From positions 186,001 through 250,000 of the forward strand of contig CP085629.1 in assembly GCA_024704175.1 (NCBI GenBank): a stretch of DNA of 64,000 bases. Direction: 5' to 3'. Below, in pieces: positions 50,203 to 61,624 of this stretch; positions within the stretch are counted from its first letter, which is position 1; the number at the start of each line of letters is the position of its first letter. Below the pieces are notes generated by a model. It saw only the letters and a list, made by a program, of their open reading frames with translations, ran no database searches and was not told where the DNA came from. The position numbers and the translations under genes were made by a program. The stretch comes from Paenibacillus sp. P25. GTDB taxonomy: Bacteria > Bacillota > Bacilli > Paenibacillales > NBRC-103111.

Positions 50203-53200
50203 ATGAAAAAAAACATAACGGTTATTTTATCTTTGGCTATAGTCTTCTCGATGGGAGCAGGTGGGGCGATGGTCGCCGAATCGGATGCCGCGAAGGACGC
50301 TTCGAGCTTCAAGGACTTAAAGGATTTGGACGCAGCGACCAAAGCCAAATACGACGAGATGATCAAAGCGGGCATTTTTGACGGTGTGGGCGACGGGGTT
50401 TTCGGGGTGAAAGAAAAAATGAACCGCGCTCAATTTGCCAAGGTTGCCGCCTTGATCTTCCAATTGAAGGTGGATCCATCGTTAAAATCATCCTTATTCT
50501 CCGACGTCAAAGCGGATGATCCGGCCAACGGGTACGCGTCGCCTTATATCGAAGCGATTTACAATGCCGGGATTACCGACGGTTATGCGGATAAGCAGTT
50601 CAATCCTGCAGGTGAAGTATCCAAAGAACAGCTGGCCGCCTTCCTGCTGCGCGGATTGAAGCTGGATTCCAAGGCCAAAATGGCGCCGGGTGTCAGCGAC
50701 AAAACCGTCTCCGACTGGGCTAGGGGCTATGTAGCCTTGGCGCTGGAGAAGAAGCTGATGGCCAGCGGCCCGGATGGAACGTTCGGAGGCACCTCCGCCG
50801 CCACCCGCGACGTGCTTCTGTTCTCCGCTTACGAGGCAATGAAGCAGGTTGCTGCGGCCAAACCTGATACGGTCACGAATGTATCCATTGCCCAAGCGGA
50901 AGCGACCGGCGCTAAATCGATCACCGTCATGCTGAGCGGCGCGATTGCGGACACCTCTAAGCTGAAAGTGAGCGTCAGCCGGGGAGCATCTGCCCAAACC
51001 AGTCGCCGTGAAGTGGAATGACAACCAGAACCAAGCGGCGCTGACGCTGGACAGCAAGATGACGGAGGGGACTTATACGGTCAAGCTGGAGGCGGTCCAA
51101 GGCAGAGGACTCACGGTTGATAAAGGCTCGGCGGAGATTGCCGTACAAAACGAGAAAATTACCAAAATCGAATTTGTAAACGCTTCCGATATTGTGGCGC
51201 AGGGCGAGAAAGTCAGCATCGACTTCAAAGCCTTGAACCAGTATGGTGAGCAGTCCGATCTGCCTGCCTCGCGTTTCAGTATTATGATGAGCCCGGACCT
51301 CTCGCCGCAGGTTTCCGGAAGTGCGCAGTCTATTTTTGTAAACGTATTCAAAGCAGTCAACAGCTCGCCAGCTTTGCTTGTCCGCGATCAGTTATTCTCG
51401 GTTACGATCATAGCCCCGGACCATACGGCGCAGGCAAGCAAAACCTTCAGGGTCGGCGACCGGCAGTCCGTTGCCAAGGTGGAGCTTGGAGATGTCCAGT
51501 TTACCGGCGATAAAAAACAACTGGAGGCCGGCGATACGGCTACCATCGCGTATAAGGCTTATGACCAGTACGGCTTCGAAGTGAAGGACTTGAAGACGCT
51601 TCGGGAGGGCACGTCCACGTACAATACCGGATCGGGCGCGCTCCTCAGCGGCACCACGATGGACGGCGACCAATTGGCGGTCGATAAAGGCTTCGACTTT
51701 TATGAACCCGAAGGCTCCGATGACCGTCCTGTGCTGAAGGTCTTCACGACCCCCGCGGATGGAAGCACTTTCTTGGCGGATCAGGACATCAGTCTATCGG
51801 TCGTCGCCAATCAAAGCGGTCAAACGGCTACCAAAACGGTCAAGCTGGTCGCCCCGAAAATTCCGTACGAAGTCAGCTTCGGAGCAATGAACAGCACGAT
51901 CGCATGGGGGGACGACGACGTCTATCTACCGGTCGTGGTGAAGGATAAATTCGGAACGATTTTATCCAACGACGATATGCAGAAATACGCAAACGATATC
52001 CAGGTCTACGCCTACGGATCTGCGGGCGTACAGGTCGGAAATTATGAAACGGCGGGGAGAACAAAGGAAAGGTCAAGATCAGCGGTTTGAAGGGCGACGG
52101 GGAAAATACACGCAAATCGGGCAGCTTAACGGTTAATGCGATCGTGGTTAAGAGCGGGAAGTCGGCTGCGTGGAGCACTACGGTTCTGGAAAAGCGTTAT
52201 CCCAGCCAGGTGTACTTCTCATCGGAGCCGAAGCCGAAAATGCTGCCTTCCTTAGTGCCGTTTGGAACCGGATCGTCTAATGGACTAACGGAAAATAATC
52301 TCAAATTCAAATTTAAGGACCAGTATGGCGAAGACTTCGATAAAGACTACACGGGCTATGAAGTGGAAATCAGCTTTTCCCAAACGGCGGGTACGGTTGC
52401 AAACAACGTTTATTTCTCAAAAGGGTCTTTCAGCGGAACCCCAACCTGGGTATTGAGCGCAAACCCTGCATCCGGTTATCCGAACACGATCGCATTTACC
52501 GGAGACGATACGCGGGTGACCGGTTACAGTGCTGCAAACAACGTGATCCGGTCGATACGCGATTCGGATTTGACGTTTACCCCGGTGCAGGGGAAGGCCA
52601 TGAAGGAACGTATCAAGTTACGGCCAAATTGTTTAAGTCGGGTTCGGCGCGAAGTCTTCTTTCTGCCGCTACGAGGTCCGTCGAGCTGATCAAGCCGGAT
52701 AAAGCCAAAGATTTGATTTATACCGTGGCACCGTTCGCAGGCGGCCTGTATGCAACAAGCGAGCTGGACGGCGGCACTGGCCTTACCGTAAATCCGTCCG
52801 CCAATCTGTCCTCGCTGTCCACCCCCGGAGTACGGGCACCGTACTCGGAAGCGGATGCGATGCTGAGCTGGTTCGCCGGAACCGTGGACGAAGTGACGGC
52901 GAAGGACACTTCCGGGAACAAAGTCCAGCTTCCGAACAAAATCATCCGGAGCATTAGCGTTTCCAATGCAAGTGCCGCCGAGGTGGTAGCCAAGCCAAAG
53001 AATGACTCGGTTGCTTTCGATGTATACGGGATTCGCGGGAAGAGGGCAGGCACAACAAGCGTGCTGGTATCTTTCTATCCTTCCCATAGCACCGGGCTTA
53101 GAACCCGCTGCGCTCGCCAACGTGCAGGTGAAGAAGGATTATCCCGTTACCGCTTCTTTGAGCGCCGGGGAGAACGGAAAAGGCAAGACGGTCTGGCTGT

Positions 53201-53559
53201 CTTTGCTTAACGGCTTAAGTGTTAACGCCGGCGATGAAACCGTGAATGGAATCGTTCGAAAAAAGCAGACGTACGGCGATATTACGTTAAAAGACTTGTA
53301 TGGAGCAACCGAATTTAAAAACTACTCCGTATATCGCACGATGGATTTGTTCGGTACCCAGTTCTTTGTAAGCGATGTCAAATGGACCGACCCGGCCCAT
53401 CCGGGTACTCTCCGGATCGATGTAGACAAAGCAGCCGGTACAGCTGTGTACGTTTATCAGCCGGGCAATAGCGGAAGCCGGATCATCTCCTTTACAGCCA
53501 ATGTGTCGAGCGGGGGTAAGACGCAATCCGTCGATGTTTATTTGGATCCGGATCATTAA
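50203..53559 (+). pseudogene. S-layer homology domain surface protein, four frame breaks
   Basis: About 1118 residues. Signal peptide (1-25, ITVILSLAIVFSMGAGGAMV). Residues about 35-215 contain two to three SLH domains (MNRAQFAKVAALIFQL, YASPYIEAIYNAGITDGYADKQ, VSKEQLAAFLLRGL) that bind cell-wall secondary polymer. The rest is a chain of Ig-like beta domains (AYDQYGFEVKDL, FKDQYGEDFDKDYTGYEVE, DLYGATEFKNYSVYRT). Breaks lie near 51000, 52050, 52600 and 53095. Reading in two or more frames stays coherent throughout, so the protein is probably whole in the organism. It is separate from the importer operon; an adhesin or S-layer role is likely. Confidence 0.85.
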
Positions 53560-53705
53560 TATTTAATCCCTATGAGCAGTCGATCCGCTTTACCAGGCCG
53601 AGGGATTGCCCACCTGACCGCTTGGCTGAAAACCATCTCGGGCTGGGATGCAGCACGGAACGTAGGAAAGCCCTATACGGGAAAATTGCATGTATGATCA
53701 TGAGG

Positions 53706-53735
53706 AAGGACCGGCACAGCCGGTCCTTTGTTTTC
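53706..53735 (+). terminator. Terminator downstream of the SLH gene
   Basis: AAGGACCGGC (53706-53715) pairs with GCCGGTCCTT (53719-53728) around ACA, followed by TTGTTTTC. The bases between 53560 and 53705 hold no gene. Confidence 0.85.
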
Positions 53736-53954
53736 AGGAATCGTATGATGGGGGTGTGGGAAAACAGTTCATTCCATCATCGTGCCGTAGGTTTACCATG
53801 CAGCACCCTGCTTTTGCACCGACGCCGAGGGCCTGTTCAGGCCAAAAAGCAATCGGGAGAAGGTTTGGTAGAATAAATTTCGTTCTAAGCGTGACAGGAT
53901 CTCGTGAAAAGGTAGGGGCGGGCATCCGACACTTTGATTTCAATCAACAACAAC

Positions 53955-54098
53955 TGCCGGGTGACAAGAAAATTATCTCATTAATAGCCGCGTAAATCGC
54001 GGCTTTTGTGTTTTATGGGATCAAGTTCTTGTCAAAATCCAATGACAAGAACTTGATCCCATTCCCGAATTTGACAAGAACATTATCCCATTCCCGAC
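53955..54098 (+). repeat. Dispersed palindromic repeat, copy 2
   Basis: Starts with GTGACAAGAAAATTATCTCATTAA-type unit, then the GCCGCGTAAATCGCGGC hairpin with T-rich tail, an inverted pair of the 20-base unit and a final forward unit ending CCATTCCCGA. Same order and orientation as copies 1 and 3. The bases 53736-53954 and 54099-54411 hold no gene I can support. Confidence 0.8.
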
Positions 54099-54411
54099 GA
54101 AGGTTACATAATGTGGAAACTGTTGGTTAAAATAAGGAAATCGGAGATGAAAGAAGAGACCTGGTTCCTCGCGATGATCTGTTTGGAGTGGAGGGTGGCA
54201 AGGAAGGTCTGGTTGAGACTGCATCCAAGGATGCCCTCAAACTCTCAAAAATCTTCGAGCTCATGTGGAGATCCATAAGTGCAACCATACTTTACCTTAG
54301 TAACCACTTTTTACAGAAGGTGGTGTAGGTGGAGAGCTTTTCGCAAGTCGATCAAGCAAAGTCACTAATTACTCTAAAAAATCTGTACTTTCCAGCGGGA
54401 GGCTCATAGCA

Positions 54412-54942
54412 ATGATAAACGTTAACTTTGATTTAAGCGGAAAGGCGACTATCGTTACCGGTGCCGGTCGTGGGATAGGACGAACGATTGCTGAAGGGTT
54501 GGCACAAGCGGGAGCAGATGTTGTTTTGACTGCCCGGACTGAAGCTGAGGTGCTCAAGGCTGCAAACGAAATACATCATGCAACCGGGCGACGCACGCTA
54601 GGCATTACTTGCGATGTTACCGATAAAAACTCTATCGATTCAGTCGTTCGCCAGGTTTTGGAGAAGTTCGGTCGTATCGATATATTAGTGAATAATGCTG
54701 GCACGACGGTTCGTCATACAGCTTTCGAATTGAGTGAGGAAGATTGGGATTTCGTCGTCGATACAAACTTCAAGTCCGTTTTTCTCATGTCTCAGGCAGT
54801 TGGCAAGCATATGGTTGAACGTCAAAGCGGACGTATCGTCAATATCGCTTCCGTGGCATCCGAATTAACATTATCCTTCACATCGGCCTATGGGCCAAGC
54901 AAAGCGACCGTCGTACAATTAACGAGACAGCTCGCCAACTGA
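54412..54942 (+). pseudogene. Short-chain dehydrogenase (SDR), C-terminally truncated
   Basis: Begins MINVNFDLSGKATIVTGAGR with the cofactor motif TGAGRGIG, then DILVNNAGTT and the catalytic Ser and Tyr-x-x-x-Lys region (VASELTLSFTSAYGPSK). It stops after 176 residues, LTRQLAN, about 75 short of the usual 250, and the following DNA does not continue the fold. It resembles gluconate or 2-keto-3-deoxygluconate-type dehydrogenases. The catalytic Tyr-Lys pair is kept but the substrate-binding end is lost, so activity is unlikely. Confidence 0.75.
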
Positions 54943-55098
54943 ACAGTTTAATAAAATGCCGGCATACGTTGCATTGAGCAAAACTATCGTCAAAGTCCTG
55001 ATCTCGTTTCATTTTCCTTTTTGCGGCTTCACTAGGTGCAGACCCCAGTTTCTTTTGAGCCGCTTTGCCTAGTCTAATAAATTGTTGCGCTTCTTCTC

Positions 55099-55198
55099 TC
55101 TCGAGCAAGGGAAAACGAAACCTTCGGCAGAAACCCTTAATGAATTACGGAAGAAGTTCAGTATTGATCTGAGTTGGCTATTCGACGATACTAAATAA
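55099..55198 (+). pseudogene. XRE regulator C-terminal fragment
   Basis: The frame LEQGKTKPSAETLNELRKKF followed by SIDLSWLFDDTK and stop matches the third-helix end and tail of Cro/C1-type regulators. The first half of the HTH is absent. With the truncated SDR upstream it marks a recombination scar. The 55199-55401 stretch has only a T-rich hairpin and no gene. Confidence 0.5.
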
Positions 55199-55401
55199 TT
55201 AAGGAGTTTATATATCTGATTGTATTCTGATTAATGGTTAGAAGGGGTGGTTGCCTTGGGCACCTGCTCCTTTTTTTATTCTTTAATAACCATCAAAAAA
55301 AGCTAGTTAAAAGCCCGCTTATCGCGGCGATTTGACAATCGGAGGAAAGTGATGATTGAATGGACACGCCCTCCAAAGAATTTTAGTTGTAGTATAGCAA
55401 G

Positions 55402-56277
55402 CTATTCCTTAACCGACCCGATTAACAAGCCTTTAATGAAGTACCGTTGAAGGAATGGATAGAACAAAACGATCGGACCGATTGTGACGATCGCAGTCGC
55501 CATCTTTATGGATTCGGTCGGAAGCTGTGACGTCGACATCGAGGTTGAAGATGATTGCATCTGCTGAATCATGCTTATCTCAGAATTGAGTTTGAATAGC
55601 AAGTACTGTAACGGATATAGCTCCGGGCGATCGACTAGCATAATAGCGTTAAACCAATTGTTCCAGTAGCCGATGCCATAAAACAGTGTAATGGTAGCTA
55701 ATACGGGCAGGCTGAGCGGGTAGAAAATCTTGAAAGCGATAAATGCATCGTTCGCTCCGTCGATTTTGGCGGCTTCGATGAGCGATTCGGGAATCTGCTT
55801 CATGTAGTTCCGGACCAGGAACAGGTTAAATGGGCTGAAAACAAGTGAAGGAATAATTAACGCCCATATATTGTCTTGGAGACCAAGCTTGGTGCTCATC
55901 ATATACCAAGGGACCAATCCCGTGTTGAATATCATTGGCACAAAGAAAAACATGGCTAGACCGCCCCGGTAGCGAACATGCCGCGCCGCCAGCGTATACC
56001 CAGCCATTGATGTGATCGTTACCGCAAGTAGCGTTCCCAACGCAGTGACGGTGATAGAGACCATGTAGCTCTGCAACAACGGAGAGTTGCCTGAGAAGAG
56101 CAGGCGGTAGGCGTCAAATGACAACTGTTTTGGGAAAAAGCTATATCCTTGACTCTGAATTGAGCGCTCATCTGATATCGAGACAATGAGCACGAGCAGC
56201 AAAGGCAATGTACAAACGGATGATAAAATTGCAATAAACGTCTTGTTGACGACATCGAATGGCTTGTAGGTTCGCAT
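55402..56277 (-). CDS. Carbohydrate ABC permease (YtcP-like)
   Basis: Intact, about 291 residues, minus strand. Membrane segments KTFIAILSSVCTLPLLLVLIV and later ones, coupling loop IEAAKIDGANDAFIAFKIFYP, and C-terminus RYFIKGLLIGSVKE. I prefer the ATG at 56277 (complement), because AAAGGAG precedes it by about 5 bases; a start at 56298 overlaps the upstream permease. Second gene of a two-permease minus-strand operon divergent from the regulator and binding protein. Confidence 0.9.
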   Translation of the reverse strand: MRTYKPFDVVNKTFIAILSSVCTLPLLLVLIVSISDERSIQSQGYSFFPKQLSFDAYRLLFSGNSPLLQSYMVSITVTALGTLLAVTITSMAGYTLAARHVRYRGGLAMFFFVPMIFNTGLVPWYMMSTKLGLQDNIWALIIPSLVFSPFNLFLVRNYMKQIPESLIEAAKIDGANDAFIAFKIFYPLSLPVLATITLFYGIGYWNNWFNAIMLVDRPELYPLQYLLFKLNSEISMIQQMQSSSTSMSTSQLPTESIKMATAIVTIGPIVLFYPFLQRYFIKGLLIGSVKE

Positions 56278-56294
56278 ATAGACTCCTTTCTGGT

Positions 56295-57224
56295 TCAAAA
56301 CAGGGAATTGTCCGGACTGACTTTGCGTACTACCGTGTTTACTCCGAAAACAAGAATGAAGCCGACAATTGACTGATAGAGCCCTACGGCCATCGCCTGA
56401 GCAGGGTTGCCGATCGTGCGCAGAGCCCGGAATACATACGTATCGATGACGTCGACTGTCGGATACAGCAAGCCGTTATCCTTAATGATCGCATAAATCA
56501 TGTCAAAGTCGCCGTACATGATCTTGCCTAGCGCAAGCAAGGAAAGAATGATCACCGTAGGCATGAGCAACGGCAACGTGATGTAGCGGATCTGTCGCCG
56601 ACGGTTCGCGCCATCAATAGTCGCCGCCTCGTACAAGGAAGAGTCGATTCCGGCAATAACCGCCAGATAGATGACGAGCGAAATACCGACTTCTTTCCAG
56701 ACGTTTACGGTGACGAGAATTGGCACCCAATAACGCGGTTCAGAATACCAGTTCTGCTGCGGAATACCGAGCCAAGCCAGAGTCTGATTAAGCAGTCCGT
56801 AATTAGCAGCGAAAAAACTGTAAATTACATAGCTGATGATGACCCAGGACAGAAAATGGGGAAACAGGATTGTGGATTGCATAATTCTGGAAAAGCGTCG
56901 GCTCCTTAACTCGTTAAACAAAATGGCGAGCAATAAGGCCGCTGCTGTGCCGACGACGATAAACAGGAAGTTCAAACGAATTGTATTGAACGTTACTTGC
57001 CAGGCACGATCTGATAAAAAGAAGAATTTAAAATTATCGAAGCCAACAAATGGTGATTTCCAAATACCAAGCTTGTAGTTGAACTGTTGGAATGAGATCA
57101 GGATGTAAGGAAGCGTCAGGTAGCCGAAAATAAACGTATAGATAACGGCAGGTAATGCGAGCGAGTACGCAATGGAATTTCTCCTTATTTCTTTGAATGT
57201 ACTTTGTATTTTACTCTTGATCAT
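56295..57224 (-). CDS. Carbohydrate ABC permease (LplB-like)
   Basis: Intact, 309 residues, minus strand. First membrane helix SLALPAVIYTFIFGYLTLPY, coupling loop YEAATIDGANRRRQIRYITLP, and C-terminus VVRKVSPDNSLF. GAAGGAGAGG precedes the ATG. It is transcribed away from the AraC regulator at 57450, sharing the 225-bp promoter region 57225-57449. Confidence 0.9.
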   Translation of the reverse strand: MIKSKIQSTFKEIRRNSIAYSLALPAVIYTFIFGYLTLPYILISFQQFNYKLGIWKSPFVGFDNFKFFFLSDRAWQVTFNTIRLNFLFIVVGTAAALLLAILFNELRSRRFSRIMQSTILFPHFLSWVIISYVIYSFFAANYGLLNQTLAWLGIPQQNWYSEPRYWVPILVTVNVWKEVGISLVIYLAVIAGIDSSLYEAATIDGANRRRQIRYITLPLLMPTVIILSLLALGKIMYGDFDMIYAIIKDNGLLYPTVDVIDTYVFRALRTIGNPAQAMAVGLYQSIVGFILVFGVNTVVRKVSPDNSLF

Positions 57225-57449
57225 TCAGTATTCCTCTCCTTCGATTGACTTGACGAGCTCTATATCTAAACTATCCCAGTGTCATTTTGGATTAAACTTT
57301 GATTTATTGCATCCCCACCACTTTTCCGATACTTGATATTTCGCTTTTTTAAATTGACTTCGATTTCCGGCAATTTAGGTATGAAGCGCACAATTTACTT
57401 GCTACAATGTTGATACAAAAAGTAATTTATGCGTATCGGGGGGTTGTCG

Positions 57450-59740
57450 ATGCAGATTCGTAAGAAACTATTTCTTTATGCAACCTATCGCAAGCTGTTC
57501 CTAAGCTTTTTTTGCTGCTCTCCATCACGATCGGGGTAGTCTGCGCGGCGCTCTATATGTTCTTTTCAGCCAACTCGGTAAAGGAGGTTGCCGGCATCTC
57601 TCAGTCAATGCTCCGCCAGACAAGCTATGTGGCGAACATCGTCAACCAGCAAGTGTACGAGATCGGCAACCATTTGCTAAACAATCCTGACATCGTAACA
57701 GGCATGTTCAATCCGGAAATCGACCATCTGCAGGAGTACCGCGTCGTACGCGCCTTGACGGATGTGCAGGCAGGCTACCCGTTCCTAAATTTCATCGGTA
57801 TCTATAATGGTTACACGGAACGTTATATCAATAATAAGGGAGTTAGCCGCCAAGCTGAGGCGGAACTTCTGGATCAAACCTCCAAATCATCTGAAACTGC
57901 ATATAGCGGCCTGTACCCGCGAACGTTCAAGGATCCAGTTACAGGAGCAGGCGAGCGGGTGTTCACCTTCGTGCTCAAGCCCGGTTTCAACTCTTACCTG
58001 CCCAAGAAGGGGGCAATCGTCATCAATATCAACGAAAGTTACATCCAAGAGCTTGTTCAGCAAATGCGAAGCAATCGTGCCGACTTTATTGTCATTGCCG
58101 ACGATGTCGGCTCCATCCTTATGCAAAGCGACAGCGAATCTCCGCTCGTGAACGTCGGCAGTGAAGCTTATCTGAATAGGATGCTAACTTCAAAGGAGAC
58201 AAGCGGGAGCTACACAATAAACATTGCCCACGAGAAATATCTAGTCAGCTATGTCAAGTCCAAAGAGCTGAACTGGTCATTCGTTAGCATAAACCGTTAC
58301 AAAGACTTGCTATCGAATCTCGGACGACTCCGTTCCATTGTGCTGTCCATTGCATTAGCGATGTTTCTGGCCGGAGTTGGAGCAGCAATCTGGCTGACCA
58401 ACCATATGTACGACCCGCTCGACAAGTTGCTGCGCAAGCTGAATTCAACTTATGCGGTCAGAGGGGATGGAGCACGCCGGAAAGTAAACGAGTATTCACT
58501 GCTCGGCGAAGCATTTCAAGACATCACTGATAAAATTGCCTCCATAAGCCCGGCATTGCAGATCGCAAAGAAGAGCCATCTGCTGAATTACTTTAAAGGG
58601 AGCCAGATCGACCTTGCGAATCGTTACCTTGAGCCGCTAAAGGGCCGCGATTTCGTCGCGATTGTTCTTAAAATCGATCGCTTCGCCGCGTTCAGCCATA
58701 TACACTCGGAGCAATCGCAGTCGCTAATACGATTCGCTGTCTGTAACATAGCCCAGGAATTGACGGGAATGGAAGCTATCGTTGTCGCTACGGATGAGAT
58801 AGGTATACTCGGAAAGCTGGATTCTCCGATTCTTCCGATTACGATGCATGCTCGACTGCAGGACGTTCAGCGGCATGTCGAGGAGTACTTCAAAATAACG
58901 GTATCCATCGGCATTGGTACGATCGTAAATACGGACATCGAGATTCGCAATTCCTACGAGAAGGCCAAGGAGGCGCTTCTAAACAGGTTCTTTGCCGGAG
59001 CAGGCAGAATCTTTTACGGCGAAGACGACGAAGAATCGACAGAGGAGTTTCGCTACCCATCCGCGCTTGAGAAGGCGCTGGTGGAATCGATTCAGGCTTC
59101 TCGCGACGACAATGCTGTTAAAGAGATCGATACATTGGCGGTCTACGTAGCCGAGCTTCCCTACGATCAGGCGCTGCTCTGCCTGAATCAATTGGTAATA
59201 TCGATGTACAGGAACTTTGCCTTAGTACCCGCCTGCAAGAACGAAGCCAACGCGCTAATGGAAATGGCTACAAGCTTGACGCTTTATGAGACAGTGGAGG
59301 AAATTATCTCTGAGTTGAAGCGGATTTGTATAGCCGTCTCTCAGGCAATCAGAGCCAAGTCAAAAGGTAGACAGGGGGAGATTATCGAAGAAATTAAAGC
59401 GTATATCGAGCAGAATTATTCGAAGCCGGATCTGTCGCTGGATTTCATCGCCGATCAGGTTCAATTGACGCCGGGCTATCTTGGCAAAATATTCAAAGCA
59501 CAAAGCGGATTGTCCTTCAGTGATTACTTAAAAAACGTAAGGCTGGAAAAGGCGAAGGAACTGTTGCTGGAGACGGACGACTCTGCCAATACGATTAGCG
59601 AACGAATCGGCATCTTTAACACGACCTATTTCTACACCGTTTTCAAAAAAAAGTATGGCGTATCGCCGGCCCAGTACCGTTCGGAAGCACTTGCCAGCCG
59701 TTTGAAACCACCTGGAGAGAAAACCGATACTCCCGAATAA
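57450..59740 (+). CDS. Membrane AraC-type regulator with Cache sensor domain, frameshift near the start
   Basis: About 763 residues. ATG 57450 with GGGGGG site reads MQIRKKLFLYATYRKLFL; at a T run of seven (57507-57513; eight expected) the frame shifts into LLLSITIGVVCAALYMFF, the first membrane helix. An extracytoplasmic sensor (about 35-285), a second helix (VLSIALAMFLAGVGAAIWL), a long linker and a C-terminal AraC DNA-binding domain (DLSLDFIADQVQLTPGYLGK; FNTTYFYTVFKKKYGVSPAQ) follow. This one-component design senses sugar outside and acts on DNA inside. Next to an importer and GH51, it likely controls arabino-oligosaccharide use. Confidence 0.88.
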
Positions 59741-59878
59741 TTGAAATCATGCTCCGAATCGCAGCTGGCAAAAGCCCTTAAATCGAAGCAATCTCCGGAT
59801 TTCGAAGTTTACCTTCTTTCAGTGCAGCCCTATTATGGGTCATGTACTTCAAAACACGATTAAAGGAGAAGGGTTCGT

Positions 59879-61435
59879 ATGATCGAAAAGCTATTTCGTT
59901 TCACACGTCCGCTGACGCCGCTGCTTGGGGCTGCACTTGTAACGTCCGCGCTCGCGGCCTGTTCTAATTCGAAGAGCGAGAGCAGTGCTTCCGGGGGAAG
60001 CACTGAGCCTGCATCCGCGGCTCACGCCAATAGCGACGCCGACGGAAAGAAGTTTCCAGTTCGTTATGTCATGCCCGGCACGGCGCCGCAGGATCAGGCT
60101 ATGGTGGAGGATGCCATTAATAAGAAGCTGGAGCAGGACGGACTTAATCTGACGTACAAAGCAATCTATATCCCGTGGGATGTCTGGGATCAGAAGACGA
60201 ATTTAATGATGTCAACAGGCGAAGAGTTCGAGTTAATCCATATCATGCACGACTTGAAGGGACCGAATATCCTCGCGAGTAACGGTGGTATCATCCCGAT
60301 TGACGATTTGCTGAACAAATACGGTGCCGACTTAAAAAAATCGCTTCCCGACTGGGTATGGGGTGCCGCAAAGATTCATGGACAGACGTACTTCGTTCCG
60401 GACTTCTGGACTGATACGGCCTTTGCTGACGGGATGATTACCATTCGCACCGACCTGCTCAAACAAAACAAGCTGCAGCCGCCGAAATCGCCAGAGGAAA
60501 TGCTCTCGATGTCGGAGGCAGTGAAGAAAAATTGGCCCGAAGACAACAAAGATGTGTACATCCGAGTGTTGAAGGAAGAGACCCCGGCTTACCTGCACAA
60601 GGCTTACGATACGTATCCGTTTACAGTGTTCCAAGATTTGATCTATGTGGATCAACAAGGTAACGTGAGACCTTGGATTGAGACAGATGAATTTAAAAAA
60701 GACACCAAGTTTTTCCGGGAAGCCTACACCCGTAAGCTGATCAATCCGGATATTCTCACCGTCCCAAAGGAAGTCGAAGCCAAGGCAGAATCCAACGGCA
60801 GGTTCCTCTATCGCGAAGGCGAGGCGCTTATCGGGGACTTGGCCAATAGAGTCCAGGGAGCCTCTGTAGATACCTTCTATCTTAATAACAAACCGAATTT
60901 CCGATCTTACGGCGTTCGCAACTCCAACGGTGTGTCTGCGACCAGTAAACATCCTGAAGCGGCCATCGAGTTCATGAACTGGCTTTACAGTAAGCAGGAG
61001 AACTTCGATCTCGTCATGTACGGCATCAAGGATGTCCATTGGAAAGACAATGGGCCAAACAAGATGGAGTTGCTGAAAAAAGACAACAAAAACGCCCCTG
61101 CTTATCAGCTGCAATACTGGATGTTGGGGAACATCAAGATGGGGCGCTGGACTCCGGAGACACATCCGACCTACGTAAAAACTAAGACGACGATCGATGA
61201 GAACGCGATCAACAGCGTCACGGTAGGCTTTAACTTCGACGCGAGTAAGGTCGGGGTGGAATTTTCGAACTGTCTGACAGAGATTAAGACGAGCATCTAC
61301 CCGATCAAGCTCGGATTGGTCGATTACGACAAGATGTTCCCGGAAGCACTCAAGAGGATGAAGGCCGCAGGGCTGGACAAGGTCGTTGCCGAATATAACC
61401 GCCAGTTCAAGGAGTGGAAAAAGAGCAACACTTAA
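59879..61435 (+). CDS. Extracellular sugar-binding lipoprotein
   Basis: Intact, 518 residues. Lipoprotein signal with ALAAC lipobox (Cys near 28). The body is typical of large LplA-like binding proteins with DUF3502-type C-terminus: LIHIMHDLKGPNILASNGG, WVWGAAKIHGQTYFVPDF and SATSKHPEAAIEFMNWLYS. AAAGGAGAAGG precedes the ATG by about 8 bases. The permeases it should feed lie on the opposite strand beyond the regulator, an unusual split of one importer. Ligand inferred from GH51 downstream: arabino-oligosaccharides. Confidence 0.92.
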   Translation: MIEKLFRFTRPLTPLLGAALVTSALAACSNSKSESSASGGSTEPASAAHANSDADGKKFPVRYVMPGTAPQDQAMVEDAINKKLEQDGLNLTYKAIYIPWDVWDQKTNLMMSTGEEFELIHIMHDLKGPNILASNGGIIPIDDLLNKYGADLKKSLPDWVWGAAKIHGQTYFVPDFWTDTAFADGMITIRTDLLKQNKLQPPKSPEEMLSMSEAVKKNWPEDNKDVYIRVLKEETPAYLHKAYDTYPFTVFQDLIYVDQQGNVRPWIETDEFKKDTKFFREAYTRKLINPDILTVPKEVEAKAESNGRFLYREGEALIGDLANRVQGASVDTFYLNNKPNFRSYGVRNSNGVSATSKHPEAAIEFMNWLYSKQENFDLVMYGIKDVHWKDNGPNKMELLKKDNKNAPAYQLQYWMLGNIKMGRWTPETHPTYVKTKTTIDENAINSVTVGFNFDASKVGVEFSNCLTEIKTSIYPIKLGLVDYDKMFPEALKRMKAAGLDKVVAEYNRQFKEWKKSNT

Positions 61436-61624
61436 GTTGCTGACCTAAATCGTGCTTAGTCCCAACAAGTGTGATTGACGAAGTCATTAAGTAATAAGAG
61501 CGTTCATCATAGGAGGAAGCGGGCTGCGAGGCCGCTTCTTTATAATAAGCTTATCGCGTCAGTAGTTAACGGGAGTTTTGAAATGCTTTATACAGTCTAT
61601 ACGACCAAGGAGAGTGCTTGTAAT

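Noticed and set aside
36519..54098. Composite transposon carrying the galactomannan module between repeat copies 1 and 2
   Set aside because: The copies are in the same order, but no transposase or target duplication is visible, and the span holds several unrelated units. Not supported.
54878..55108. 76-codon minus-strand frame MLEREEAQQFIRLGKAA
   Set aside because: Helical-looking start, but no ribosome site and it overlaps the truncated SDR and the XRE fragment; coding status not supported.
60332..61165. 277-codon minus-strand frame
   Set aside because: Shadow of the intact binding lipoprotein at 59879 on the plus strand.
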